Positions 17,701 through 26,765 of a stretch of 64,000 nt of DNA are shown here, in pieces. Source of the stretch: Paracoccus aminophilus JCM 7686 (GTDB lineage: Bacteria; Pseudomonadota; Alphaproteobacteria; Rhodobacterales; Rhodobacteraceae); contig NC_022041.1 in the NCBI RefSeq assembly GCF_000444995.1, positions 3,227,501 to 3,291,500 on the forward strand. Reading direction: 5' to 3'. The notes under the pieces are model-generated. The model saw only the letters and a list, made by a program, of their open reading frames with translations, did no database searches and had not been told where the DNA came from. Within the stretch, counting starts at the first letter, position 1. Each line of letters opens with the position of its first letter. The position numbers and the translations under genes were made by a program.

Positions 17701-19425
17701 GCGGCGGGCGAAGATGCCGACCGGCTTGTCCGGGCCGACGCCCAGTTCGACCAATTGGCGGGCCAGCGCATTGGCGGCGCGGTCCAACTCGCCCCGCGTC
17801 AGCTTACGGTTTTCAAAAACCACGGCCACAGCATCGGGATCGCTGGCCGCCGTCGCCGCGATCAGCTCGTGGATGGTTGCGGGCGTGAACGCGACGGCGG
17901 TCTGGTTTCGGGCGTAAAGCAGGTCCTGACGCTCGGCGTCCGAGAGCAGCGGCAGGTCTTTCAGCAAAGCCTCGCCTGGCAGCGAAAGACCCGCTCGGAT
18001 TGCGCCCGCAGCCCGCTCGGCCCGCGCCGCCGAGATCCGGCTCGCGTCATAATCGATTCGCCCGCGGCCCCCGCTCAACACCACGCGCAAAGCGGTGGGC
18101 AGCGGGGTATCGCTGAGGCTGATCGCGAGATCGGGCAGCGCCGCTTCGCGCAATTCGGGCGCGCGGCGCAACAGGTCGAGCATGAAGGGCCCGCGTTTTG
18201 CGATCTGCGCGATCTGATCCGCCAGCCCCTGCCCAAGCGCCGCGAGCGTGCTGCGCGGCGCGGCATCGACGCGGAGCGGCAGCCAGGGCGAGAGAATCCC
18301 CTTGGCCTCGGCCAGGGTCTCGGGCTGGAAGGCGATGTCGGTCTCGACCTGCCCGGCCAGCCGCGCCAGAACGGCGGCGGCCAAAGGCAAAGCGCGGGTC
18401 GCGTCGATCTCGCCCAGATCAATCTGGGTCAGCGCGGCATCCTCGGCGGTGACGCCGGGCAAAACCGCCGGGCTCATCCGCGCCAGACGCTTGCGCCAGA
18501 AGCCGTCAGCCTTGGCCGCAGGCCCCGAGAGCGCCGTCAGCCGCGCCTTTTCCTCGGCCGCCAGCAGTGGCAAAGGCGAGGCGATTTGCACCACCGGATG
18601 CGCCAGCACCAGCCGCACCGCACCATCCGCGACCGCAACGGTCAGCTCGTCGCCGAGATGTTCGAGCAGCTGACCGGGCGCGCCGCTGCCCTCGGCATAA
18701 TCCGCCGCGCGGACCGGCAGGATGCGACCGCAGGCCAGTTGCAGCTTGGGCTCGGCCAAGGGGTTCCAATAGCCGCTGTGATCGAGCGCGCGCACCAGAT
18801 CGACGATCTGGCGGGCGTTTTGGCTGAAATCGATCAGGCTTGCCGCCTCGGGGCGCTTGTCGAGCGCGTAATAACCGCGCTGGCTCAGATCCTGCTTTTG
18901 CCGGATCGGCGCGCCGTTTTCGAGCATCTGGATGACATCGGCAAAGGCCTCGGCCCCGCGCGCAAAACAGCGCGCATTCATCGTCAGCGCATTGTCATCG
19001 GGCCGGATCGGGAATTGCCGGGTCGCGAGAATATCGCCCTCGTCAATGCCGCCCTCGATCAGATGCCAGGTGATGCCATGATCGGATTTGCCCTCAATCA
19101 TCGCCCACAAAGGCACATTCAGCCCGGCCATGCGCGGCAGCGGACCATCGTGGAAATTGATCGCGCCCAAACGCCCGCGCGCCAGCATCTCGGGCTTCAG
19201 GACCGAGAGATTGGCGACGCTGAACAGCCAGTCGGCAGCCGGGGCATCGGCGGCCAAAGGCGCGTCCTGATCTTCGACCCTGAGGCCCGCGCCCTGCGCC
19301 CAATCCCGCAGATCTGGGTTGCGCGTCACCACGGCGGCAATGCGATGCCCGCGCGAGATCAGCTCTTCGGTCGCATGGCGCATGAGGGATTCATTGCCAA
19401 TGACGATGGCGGAAAATTCGGTCAT
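14755..19425 (-). CDS. NRPS with formyltransferase domain and luciferase-like monooxygenase inserted in the adenylation domain
   Basis: A 1556-residue single-module megasynthase. Residues 1-290 are a methionyl-tRNA-formyltransferase-like domain (catalytic N90, H92 in INFHDGPLP; D128 in GIDEGD) with its C-terminal part. Residues 300-500 look like a reduced condensation domain; no HHxxxDG motif is present. Adenylation begins near 510 (A3 FTSGSTGRPKG at 662; A4 SFDISVLEIF at 706, D708). At about 745-1105 a complete FMN-dependent luciferase-like monooxygenase interrupts it (FSLFYWGNDD, WTPERHFHAFGG, SGWQPDDFV). Adenylation then resumes (GGEALP, NMYGPTETT, MYKTGDLVRW) to A10 NRKID with K1376. The PCP has FFAMGGHSLLAIQ, S1455. 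A Pro/Ala-rich tail ends the protein; there is no thioesterase. The nested monooxygenase matches the MupA/Atu3671-like class known from natural-product clusters. The likely role is to activate an amino acid and then formylate and oxidise it on the carrier. Confidence 0.92.
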   Translation of the reverse strand: MTEFSAIVIGNESLMRHATEELISRGHRIAAVVTRNPDLRDWAQGAGLRVEDQDAPLAADAPAADWLFSVANLSVLKPEMLARGRLGAINFHDGPLPRMAGLNVPLWAMIEGKSDHGITWHLIEGGIDEGDILATRQFPIRPDDNALTMNARCFARGAEAFADVIQMLENGAPIRQKQDLSQRGYYALDKRPEAASLIDFSQNARQIVDLVRALDHSGYWNPLAEPKLQLACGRILPVRAADYAEGSGAPGQLLEHLGDELTVAVADGAVRLVLAHPVVQIASPLPLLAAEEKARLTALSGPAAKADGFWRKRLARMSPAVLPGVTAEDAALTQIDLGEIDATRALPLAAAVLARLAGQVETDIAFQPETLAEAKGILSPWLPLRVDAAPRSTLAALGQGLADQIAQIAKRGPFMLDLLRRAPELREAALPDLAISLSDTPLPTALRVVLSGGRGRIDYDASRISAARAERAAGAIRAGLSLPGEALLKDLPLLSDAERQDLLYARNQTAVAFTPATIHELIAATAASDPDAVAVVFENRKLTRGELDRAANALARQLVELGVGPDKPVGIFARRSPELVIAALAVLKAGGAYVPLDPDYPADRIALYVEDSAASVVLVEAGREGDLPPHGAQVITIPAAVPAVAEAPVTAVQPENIAYLIFTSGSTGRPKGVMVEHRNVTNFFAGMDAFIPHQPGDAWLAVTSLSFDISVLEIFWTLARGMKLVIAGEESRLAVSGGAPRPSGKQIDFSLFYWGNDDGPGPQKYKLLLDGARFADENGFTAVWTPERHFHAFGGPYPNPSVSGAAVAAVTKNIAVRAGSCVLPLHHPARVAEEWSVIDNLTGGRAGLAIASGWQPDDFVLRPENRPPQNKPSMIEGIDQLRRLWRGEAVSFPTGDGKDFAVVTQPRPVQPEIPLWMTVAGNPDTWKEAGRLGMNVLTHLLGQSIEVVEARIKDYHAALREAGHDPAEFKVSLMLHTCLAADRETAREIAREPMKAYLRSAAALVKQYAWDFPAFRRPEGMSNPMAIDLGSLSDDEMDGILEFAFLRYFEDSGLFGSLEDAIARVEHLRGIGVGEIACLIDYGIAPAQVVEGFPLLAELRRAVNPVEDDSDFSIAAQIRRYGVTHLQCTPSMARILVSDPVVATELARLKCIMVGGEALPPTLLAELRKASGAKILNMYGPTETTIWSTVADLSQGAEVTLGRPIANTQVYVLDGEGNPVPPDGQGELWIGGHGVTRGYWQRPDLTEAAFRPDPFVTPGHAAPGGARMYKTGDLVRWREDGLLDYLGRADHQIKLRGFRIELGEIESALAALPGVRDAVAIVREDSPGDRRLVGYVTGASVDEAKMRETLIAHLPGHMVPGRIVTLDQMPLTPNRKIDRKQLPPPGGVVTRVAPVVAPAPVAPPVVVTAAPIAQPEPAAAQKAELLDAVARIWRETLGVPQILPRDNFFAMGGHSLLAIQLHRTLRDQLGLARLGVTDIFRFPVFEAFQKHVSGLAPSTPIAAKPVAPAPAPIAAAPAPAAPAQPTPQILSAPAAAPISDTMARRRALRAQLRQNG

Positions 19426-20405
19426 GACTGTCCCTTTTCGAAATGGGCTGGCTTTGGCTGGCGACGCAAAGCATGGCGCGTCAGCAAGCCCAGATGTCCT
19501 TCCGGCGCGCCATGCGGCTGGCGCTGGATCAGGCAGCGCAGCCGCCAGAGGCCGGTGCCCGCCACATGCGCGGCGGTCGCAAACAGCGCCCCCGCCCGAC
19601 CGTGATGTTTCTCGAAATAGCGGCGGCGCGAATCATACCAGTAATCCGGCACGCGGCCCCATTTCTTCATCCCGGTCGAGGCCGAGCCGATATGAGCGAT
19701 CTCGCTTTCCCAGACGTAATGGGTCTCCCAACCGGCATCGGCGGCGCGGCGACAGAGATCGGTTTCCTCGAAATAAAGGAAAAAGCCCTCATCAAAGAGC
19801 CCGATCTGATCGAGCACCTCGGCCCGCATCATCATTGAGGCCCCCGCCGACCAATCGACGCGCAGCGAATGGTCGGGCTGCGGCATGGCGACAATGCGGT
19901 TGCGCAAAAGCCGCGAAACCGGGCCGATCCGCGTCGTCGCCTCGAATTCGCCCGCGACCGAGGGGAAACGGAAGGCAGTGTGATGGGGCTCGCCATCCAT
20001 GCCGCGAATGCGCGAGCAGACGATCCCGGCCTTGGGATGGGCGGCGAGGTAGTCGATCAGAACCCGGATCGCGCCCGGCTGCGGGATTGCGTCCGAATTC
20101 AGCAAATAGACCAGATCGGCCCGGCGCCCATCCGGCGTGCCCTGACGGATGCCGTAATTATTGCCCGCGCCAAAGCCGCCATTGTGACCGGATTCGACAA
20201 TCGCCAGCCGTCCCGAGGCAAGCCAGCCGCGCGCTTCCGCCTCGGCCCGCATCTTCTCGAAGGAGCCATCGCCTGAATCGTTATCGACGAGCGTCACGCC
20301 GCCCGCGATCCCCTCCATCTCGCGCAATGCGCCTTCGACCGCCATCAGCGACAGATCGGGCGTGCGGAAATTCAGGACGATTGTGTTCAGAACAGGACCA
20401 GACAT
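19422..20405 (-). CDS. Glycosyltransferase family 2 (rhamnosyltransferase-like), between PKS and NRPS genes
   Basis: A 327-residue GT2 enzyme with the rhamnosyltransferase-like pattern: NTIVLNFRTPDLSL at the start, VDNDSGDGS near residue 38, the YLLNSDAIPQPG metal-site block near 100, DWSAGASMMMRAEVL and the FFLYFEETDLCRRA acceptor/catalytic block near 215. It overlaps the NRPS start by four bases and begins three bases after the PKS stop, so the three genes are translationally coupled. That position suggests it glycosylates the PKS/NRPS product or links it to the glycan; a purely polysaccharide role remains possible. Confidence 0.88.
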   Translation of the reverse strand: MSGPVLNTIVLNFRTPDLSLMAVEGALREMEGIAGGVTLVDNDSGDGSFEKMRAEAEARGWLASGRLAIVESGHNGGFGAGNNYGIRQGTPDGRRADLVYLLNSDAIPQPGAIRVLIDYLAAHPKAGIVCSRIRGMDGEPHHTAFRFPSVAGEFEATTRIGPVSRLLRNRIVAMPQPDHSLRVDWSAGASMMMRAEVLDQIGLFDEGFFLYFEETDLCRRAADAGWETHYVWESEIAHIGSASTGMKKWGRVPDYWYDSRRRYFEKHHGRAGALFATAAHVAGTGLWRLRCLIQRQPHGAPEGHLGLLTRHALRRQPKPAHFEKGQS

Positions 20406-20407
20406 TC

Positions 20408-23400
20408 TTACTCCGCCGCTTCGGCACGCGCCGCGCCTGCCCGATCCGCCTCACGCAGGATCTCGCGCAGGACAGAGGCAAGGCGGCGCACATTGGGTTC
20501 AAGCACCATGGAATCATGGTCGCCCGGCACTTCGATGACACGCAGCTGCGGCATCCACTCTGACCAGCCGTTGTCGTCGAGCAGATATTCGCGACCCGTC
20601 GTGACCCAGCGCCCGCCCGAGACCTTGAAACGGGGATCGAGCGGCGGCCGGAACATCGCAACCGGACCGTCCCAGCGGCTCAACTCGACCTTGGGCAAAG
20701 CCGCGCGGAACGAGGCCTCGATCGCGAGATCGTGGAAGGCCGCACCATCTCCCTCAGGCGCGGCGGCCTGCGCGCGCTGGCGCTTGGCCATCTGATAGCC
20801 AAGCTTGTTTTTCACCCAATTGGCGGCGAAAGCCGGGCCTTGCTCGCGCATTTCGCTAAAGCGGATCAGGATTTTGTCCTGTTTCGACAGCGACGGTCGC
20901 AGCGGCAGCGGCGTGTCGAGCATGACGAGCTGCGCCACCTCTTCGCCCGCATCGCGCAAGAGCCGCGCCATTTCCAGTGCGATCAGCCCACCGCCCGAGA
21001 ATCCGCCGAGCAAATAGGGCCCGTTCGGCTGGACCTGCCGCACCTCTTCCAGATAATCGCGCGCCGCGTCGATGAAGCTCTCATGCGGCTTGTCGTCGCC
21101 GAAAAGCCCGCGCGCCTGCAGCCCGTAGAAATGCCGGTCCGGCCCGATCCTTTGGGCAAGCTGGCGCAGGTTCATAATATTGCCGAACATGCCCGCGACC
21201 ATGAAGAAGGGCGTGCCCTGCTCCGCGCCGCCCATATCGACGACGAAACGGCGAGCGGGCGCGCCTGCCTCGGTCGAGGCGACTAGACGCGGACCCGGCT
21301 GGGGCAGACCGTCGCGCGGCGCGATCCGGGGGGCGATCAGCGCGGCGAGCTGTGCAATCGTCGGCGCCTCGAAAAGCGTCGAGATCGGCAGATCGATCCC
21401 CATCGCCTTTTTCACCTGCGCAAACATCCGCACCGCGATCAGCGAATGGCCTCCGAGATCGAAGAAACTATCCGCCGCACCGATCTGGGCAATGCCCAGC
21501 AGCTCGGACCAGATCGCGGCAATCTCGGCTTCCAGACCCGGCGCGGGCTCGACGAAATCGGCCTCGAGCTCGGGCCGCTCGAACCCGCCCTCGCCCGGCC
21601 CGCTGTCCTCGGTCAACGCGGCTTCGGTGATCAGATGCGGCAGATCGAGCGAGGAGACAAAGACCTGCGGCAAGCCGGTCGCCAAGGCGCGGTCGAGCAT
21701 CTCCGGCCCGATCTCGGCGGGGATGCCTTGCGAGATATTGTGATGCAGCCGCCGCTCGGCCGGGCTGAGCGGACGCGCCGCCTCGACCTTGCGCGGCGCG
21801 GCGCTGAAGCCGCCCTCCAGACGGCGAATGGCAAAGCCGCGGATCTCGACCACGACGGTCCCGTCGGGTTGGGCCAGATCAATGTCAAACTGCGCCATGC
21901 CCGCCGCCGCCGTATTCGTCCCGGCATTGCGGATGCGGCTGAGGACATGGCCGCCCATCGGGCCGTGAACCGTGATCGAGGCATAGCCCATCGGCACCCA
22001 GAGGTGATCGGGCCGCCAGCCCTCGACCAACTCCATCGCCCAACCTGTTGCGATATCGAGAAGGGCCGGATGCAAGATATAGCCCTGCGCCAGATCACCG
22101 GCAAAGGCCGGATCCAGGGCCAGCTCGGCAATCCCCTCGCCGCCCGCGATGCTGTAGCGGCGCAGAACCTGCCAGCGCTGGCCAAAGCGCATCTGGCTGT
22201 CCTGGGCCGAGCGCAAGGCAGCACCCTGCCCGTCCTTTTGCCAGATTTGCGGCGCGCTCACGCCCCGCGGCACGCCTGCCTGAACCGTGCCGATCAGCGC
22301 GGTGACATTGGCATCGGCCTGCGGATCGTCGAGCACCTGCACGCGCAGGCGGTCTCCCTCGGGCTCGACGCGGACCGTGACCAAGGCCGAGCCACCATCC
22401 GCGACCAGCACCGGGCGCAGGAATTCGAGGTCCGAGATCTCGATCGGCAGGGCAAGCCCCGCCTCGACCGCGGCCTCGGTGATCAGCTCGACCCAGCCCG
22501 TGCCCGGCATCAGCGCCTGACCCGAGGCAGTGCGGTGGCCGCCGATGATCCAATCCTCGATCTTCAAAAGCTTGCGGAACTGCCGCCCGCGCGGGCTGGG
22601 CTGGCTGTCGTCCAAAAGCGGCCGCCCGACCGGCGCTGCCAAAGTCTCTGCTGCGCGGTCGAGACCCGCCGCCCGCGCCGCCATCCCGGCGTCGGCCCAG
22701 ACGCCCCAATTGACCGCGAGCACCTGCCCGAAGGCCGCTGGGGCCGAACGCGCCACCGCGTTCAGATATTCATTCGCCGCGACATAATCGGCCTGCCCCG
22801 CCGCCCCGATCACCGAGGAGGTCGAGGAAAACAGCACCGTCCGCTGGACCGGATGATCCTTGAGCGCCTCGGCCAGAGCCTGCGTGCCCAAAAGCTTCGG
22901 CGCCAGAACGTCCCAGGCCTCTTCGTCGGATTTCGCCGCGATCAGCGCATCGCGGGTCACGCCCGCCGCGTGCAGCACCGTATCGACCGAGCCAAAGCGC
23001 GCCCGCGCCTCGGCCAAGGCGCGGCGCATATCCTCGGGGCTGGTCACTTCGGCGCGCACCGCGAGAACCTCGGCCCCCAAGGCCTCCAACTGGCGCACCG
23101 CCGCCTCGACCGGAGCAGAGGTCACCGCGCCGCGCGTCGTCAGCACCAGCTTCGCCCCGCCCTTCTGCGCCAAATGGCGGGCAATGGTCTGGCCGATACC
23201 GCCGAAACCGCCGGTGATCAGCGTCACGCCTGCCGCCGCAGTCGCGACCTCGGGCAAGGCGGCCGCCTCGATCCCTTGGGCAAAACGGCGCGCGCCGCGC
23301 CACGCCGCAACCTCGACGCCGGTCGGGGGCGAGAGCACCTCTTCGGTCAGTTGCGCGGCCAGCACATCGAGCGCCGCCTCGTCGGTTTTCGCCCCGCCGA

Positions 23401-26400
23401 AGGCCGAGCGCCGGGTTTCGGGCGCGCGCAGATCAACGAGCCGCGTTGAGACCCCCGCCGCCTCATGCGGCAGCACACGCAGCGGGCCAAGCGCGGTCGC
23501 CTTTTCGGGCTGCGTCGCCACCTCGCCCGAGACCGACAAAGCGTCCGAAGTCGCCGCGATCAGCTCGATCTTGGCATCGGGCAGCTCGGTGCCAATCGCC
23601 TGCGCGAGGTGCAAAAGGCTGAAGAAACCGCGTTCAAGCCGGGTGTTCAGCACCGACGAGCCGGGGCGGATGCGGTCCTCGGTCGTGACCGACCACAGAT
23701 GCACGATCCGCTCGGGCGTGCGGCCCTGCCCGATCAGCGCGGCGAGCAGGATCTCATAGCCTTCGCGGTCGGATTCGGGCGGCAAGGTGAAATTGCCCTC
23801 GCCCTGATCGTGGAAGCGATCGCCCGCACGCACGCGCGAGACGCTTTGGCCAAGCCCCGTCAGCCGGGTGGCGAGACGCTCGCCTAAGCCCGCCTCATCC
23901 ATGAAAATCAGATAGTTGTGCTGACCCGCGGCAATCGGCAGGCCATTCGCGCCGATCTCGACCTCGGGAGCCGCCAGACGCCATGCCGGACGCCAGCCCC
24001 AATTCGCGGGATCTTCGATGCGCACCAATTCCTCGGCGGCCTGCGCCGTTTCAGGCTGGGCGGCTTCGATGAAATAGCGCTTGCGCTGGAACTGATAGCC
24101 GGGCAGCGACAGGCGGCGGCGCTGGATGCCGCCCCAGATCTGCGCCCAGTCGATGCCGACGCCCGCCGCCCAAAGCCGTGCGAGACCCAGCATGAAATAG
24201 ACATCATCGCCCACCGCATGATCGCGGTGGCGCAGGGTCGAGACGACCTGATTGGAGCTGAGCGCGGCATGGGATTGCGCCATGACCTTCATCGCGCGAC
24301 CCGGCCCGACCTCAAGGAAGATCCGCCCCGGCACGCGCGCCAAAGTGTCGATCCCATCGGCAAAGCGCACCGTGCCGCGCAGATGGGCGACCCAGTAATC
24401 GGGATCGGTCGCCTCGGCATCGCTCAGCACCGCGCCCGAGCGGTTCGAGATGATCGGCACCTGCGGCGGGTTCAGCGGGATGCGCGCCAGATAATCGCGG
24501 AAGCGGCCGAGGATCGGTTCCAGCATGCGCGAATGGGCGGCGATGGCGATGGCGATGCGCTGCACCTCGATCCCGCGCGCGGCCATTTTGGCCGCAAACG
24601 CATCGAGCTTGTCATCGGGGCCGGAGACCACCGACAGGCCCGGCGCGTTCACGGCGGCGAGGTCGAGCTCCAGCTCGCCCAGCTCGGCGGCGAAGTCCTG
24701 CGGGTCAAGCTCGATGCTGAGCATGCCCCCCGCCGGAACGGTGTCGAAGAGCTGGCCGCGCAGATGGACAAGGCCGATGCAATCCTCGAACGACATCACG
24801 CCCGCCAAAGCCGCAGCGGTATTTTCGCCCATCGAATGGCCGATCAGAGCGGCGGGCTGGACGCCCCAACTGATCCAAAGCTGCGCCAAAGCATATTCAG
24901 TGATCATCAAGAGCGGCAATTGCAGCGAGGGCTGCAACAGGCGCTGATCGGCGGCCTTGCGACCTTCCTCAGACGGCAGCCAGAGCGCGCGCAGGTCCTC
25001 GCCGCTGGCTTTCGCCATATGGTCGAGGCCCCGGTCCATCCATTCGCGGAAGACCGGCTCGGTCGCGTAAAGATCGCGCGCCATGCCCGCATATTGCGCG
25101 CCGCCGCCGGGCAGCATGAAGATGACCTCGGCATCCTCGGCGACGAGCTGCTGGTCAAAGACGAGCTGCGGATCGGGGCTCGCGAGATATTTCGCGGCCT
25201 CTGCCGGGTTATGCGCCACCGCGACGCGGCGGCGGTCGAACCGGCGGCGGCCATGGGTCAGCGTGAACGAGAGATCGGCCATATCCGTCTCGGGATGGGC
25301 CTGAAGCCAGCCAGCCATTGCCTGCGCATTGGCGTCCAGCGCGCCCTTGGTCCGCCCCGAGACCGCGACAATGTGGAAGGGCCAATCCGAGGCGGCGGGC
25401 GGCGCGACCAGCGGCGGGTTCTCGACCACGACATGGGCGTTCGTGCCGCCCACCCCCAGCGAGTTCACCCCGGCGCGGCGCAAAGGCGCGTCCCAGTCGC
25501 GCAGCCGGTCATTGACCTGAAACGGCCCGCCCTCGAAGTCGATCGCGGGGTTCGGACGCTCAAACCCAAGGCTTGGCGGGATCTTCCCGTGATGGACCGA
25601 AAGCGCGGTCTTGATCAGGCTCGCGCCCCCGGCTGCGGTATCGAGATGGCCGATATTCGTCTTGACCGAGCCGATATAGCAGGGCGCAGAACGCGGCCCC
25701 GGCACCAGCTCATAGGCTTGATTGAGCGCGGCAACCTCGATCGGATCGCCAAGCGCCGTGCCGGTGCCGTGGCATTCGACATAGCCGATCGAGCCCGCAT
25801 CAACGCCCGACATCACCAAAGCCTCAGAGATCGCCTTGGCTTGCCCCTCGACGCTCGGCGCGAGATAGCCCGCCTTGGCCGCGCCGTCGTTGTTGATCGC
25901 CGAGCCCTTGATCACCGCCCAGATGTGATCGCCATCCGCAAGCGCATCCGACAGCCGGCGCAGCACCAGAACCGCCGCGCCCGAGCCGAAGACCGTGCCC
26001 TGCGCGCGATGGTCGAAGGCGTGGCAATGGCCGTCGGGCGAGAGGATCTCGTTTTCCTTGTAGAGATAGCCGCGCCCCTGCGGCAGCTCGATGGTGACGC
26101 CGCCCGCCAGCGCCATATCGCTTTCGCCCGACATCAGCGATTCGCAGGCCATATGGATCGCCACCAGCGAGGTCGAGCAGGCGGTCTGGACGTTCACGCT
26201 CGGCCCGGTCAGGTCGAAGACATGGCTGACGCGGGTCGAGAGGAAATCCTTGTCATTGCCGGTATGGCGCAACAGGAAATGCCCGACATTATCCACGAGA
26301 TCGCGGTTCGAGCAGATGTTCCAATAGAAATAGCTGCCCATGCCGCAGCCGCCGAAGACGCCGATCGGCTTCTTGAAATCCTCGGGCATATGGGCCGCGT

Positions 26401-26728
26401 CTTCCAGCGCGCTCCAGCAGGTTTCCAGAAACTTGCGGTGCTGCGGGTCCATGATCGCGGCTTCCTTGGGGCTGAGCCCGAAGAATTCCGCGTCAAAGCC
26501 GTCGAACTCGGCCAGAGGCGCTGCCGCGCGCACATAGTTCGGATCGCGCAACCGCGCGCGCGACTCTCCCGCCGCGATCAGATCTTCCTCTGAGAGCGGG
26601 CGAATGGACTCGACGCCCCGGCAGAGATTGTCCCAATATTCCGCAATATTGGCCGCGCCCGGAAGCTGCGCCGCCATGCCGACAATCGCGATGTCGGTGC
26701 TTTCGGCATTCAGCAGTTCGGAAGACAT
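20408..26728 (-). CDS. Type I modular polyketide synthase, KS-AT-KR-DH-ACP-TE
   Basis: A 2106-residue one-module PKS. Ketosynthase, residues 10-440: C184 in QTACSTSL, H320, H361. Acyltransferase, about 530-830: S632 in GHSMGE. A structural half and ketoreductase, about 930-1345: GGFGGIG at 1173, S1302, Y1315, N1319. Dehydratase, about 1385-1640: H1398 and the ILHPALLD block with D1558. ACP: FFDLGGHSL, S1762. Thioesterase, 1825-2090: GGFSGGG with S1911, H2071. All key residues are present. It would extend a starter by one unit, reduce and dehydrate it, and release it. The dehydratase follows the ketoreductase, opposite to the common DH-KR order. I chose the ATG at 26728 because GAGGGG precedes it; a TTG at 26758 would add ten residues. 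The neighbouring NRPS is the likely starter supplier. Confidence 0.94.
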   Translation of the reverse strand: MSSELLNAESTDIAIVGMAAQLPGAANIAEYWDNLCRGVESIRPLSEEDLIAAGESRARLRDPNYVRAAAPLAEFDGFDAEFFGLSPKEAAIMDPQHRKFLETCWSALEDAAHMPEDFKKPIGVFGGCGMGSYFYWNICSNRDLVDNVGHFLLRHTGNDKDFLSTRVSHVFDLTGPSVNVQTACSTSLVAIHMACESLMSGESDMALAGGVTIELPQGRGYLYKENEILSPDGHCHAFDHRAQGTVFGSGAAVLVLRRLSDALADGDHIWAVIKGSAINNDGAAKAGYLAPSVEGQAKAISEALVMSGVDAGSIGYVECHGTGTALGDPIEVAALNQAYELVPGPRSAPCYIGSVKTNIGHLDTAAGGASLIKTALSVHHGKIPPSLGFERPNPAIDFEGGPFQVNDRLRDWDAPLRRAGVNSLGVGGTNAHVVVENPPLVAPPAASDWPFHIVAVSGRTKGALDANAQAMAGWLQAHPETDMADLSFTLTHGRRRFDRRRVAVAHNPAEAAKYLASPDPQLVFDQQLVAEDAEVIFMLPGGGAQYAGMARDLYATEPVFREWMDRGLDHMAKASGEDLRALWLPSEEGRKAADQRLLQPSLQLPLLMITEYALAQLWISWGVQPAALIGHSMGENTAAALAGVMSFEDCIGLVHLRGQLFDTVPAGGMLSIELDPQDFAAELGELELDLAAVNAPGLSVVSGPDDKLDAFAAKMAARGIEVQRIAIAIAAHSRMLEPILGRFRDYLARIPLNPPQVPIISNRSGAVLSDAEATDPDYWVAHLRGTVRFADGIDTLARVPGRIFLEVGPGRAMKVMAQSHAALSSNQVVSTLRHRDHAVGDDVYFMLGLARLWAAGVGIDWAQIWGGIQRRRLSLPGYQFQRKRYFIEAAQPETAQAAEELVRIEDPANWGWRPAWRLAAPEVEIGANGLPIAAGQHNYLIFMDEAGLGERLATRLTGLGQSVSRVRAGDRFHDQGEGNFTLPPESDREGYEILLAALIGQGRTPERIVHLWSVTTEDRIRPGSSVLNTRLERGFFSLLHLAQAIGTELPDAKIELIAATSDALSVSGEVATQPEKATALGPLRVLPHEAAGVSTRLVDLRAPETRRSAFGGAKTDEAALDVLAAQLTEEVLSPPTGVEVAAWRGARRFAQGIEAAALPEVATAAAGVTLITGGFGGIGQTIARHLAQKGGAKLVLTTRGAVTSAPVEAAVRQLEALGAEVLAVRAEVTSPEDMRRALAEARARFGSVDTVLHAAGVTRDALIAAKSDEEAWDVLAPKLLGTQALAEALKDHPVQRTVLFSSTSSVIGAAGQADYVAANEYLNAVARSAPAAFGQVLAVNWGVWADAGMAARAAGLDRAAETLAAPVGRPLLDDSQPSPRGRQFRKLLKIEDWIIGGHRTASGQALMPGTGWVELITEAAVEAGLALPIEISDLEFLRPVLVADGGSALVTVRVEPEGDRLRVQVLDDPQADANVTALIGTVQAGVPRGVSAPQIWQKDGQGAALRSAQDSQMRFGQRWQVLRRYSIAGGEGIAELALDPAFAGDLAQGYILHPALLDIATGWAMELVEGWRPDHLWVPMGYASITVHGPMGGHVLSRIRNAGTNTAAAGMAQFDIDLAQPDGTVVVEIRGFAIRRLEGGFSAAPRKVEAARPLSPAERRLHHNISQGIPAEIGPEMLDRALATGLPQVFVSSLDLPHLITEAALTEDSGPGEGGFERPELEADFVEPAPGLEAEIAAIWSELLGIAQIGAADSFFDLGGHSLIAVRMFAQVKKAMGIDLPISTLFEAPTIAQLAALIAPRIAPRDGLPQPGPRLVASTEAGAPARRFVVDMGGAEQGTPFFMVAGMFGNIMNLRQLAQRIGPDRHFYGLQARGLFGDDKPHESFIDAARDYLEEVRQVQPNGPYLLGGFSGGGLIALEMARLLRDAGEEVAQLVMLDTPLPLRPSLSKQDKILIRFSEMREQGPAFAANWVKNKLGYQMAKRQRAQAAAPEGDGAAFHDLAIEASFRAALPKVELSRWDGPVAMFRPPLDPRFKVSGGRWVTTGREYLLDDNGWSEWMPQLRVIEVPGDHDSMVLEPNVRRLASVLREILREADRAGAARAEAAE

Positions 26729-26765
26729 ATCCGGGCCCCTCAAGAATAAACTAACCAAACGAGAT

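Noticed and set aside
14854..19605. 1583-codon open frame on the plus strand opposite the NRPS
   Set aside because: It mirrors the NRPS gene codon for codon, has a low-complexity Arg/His/Asp-rich product and no recognisable motif. The NRPS has all family motifs.
21446..26593. Long plus-strand open frames (667 and 891 codons) opposite the PKS
   Set aside because: They are antisense shadows; every PKS domain and active site reads cleanly on the minus strand.
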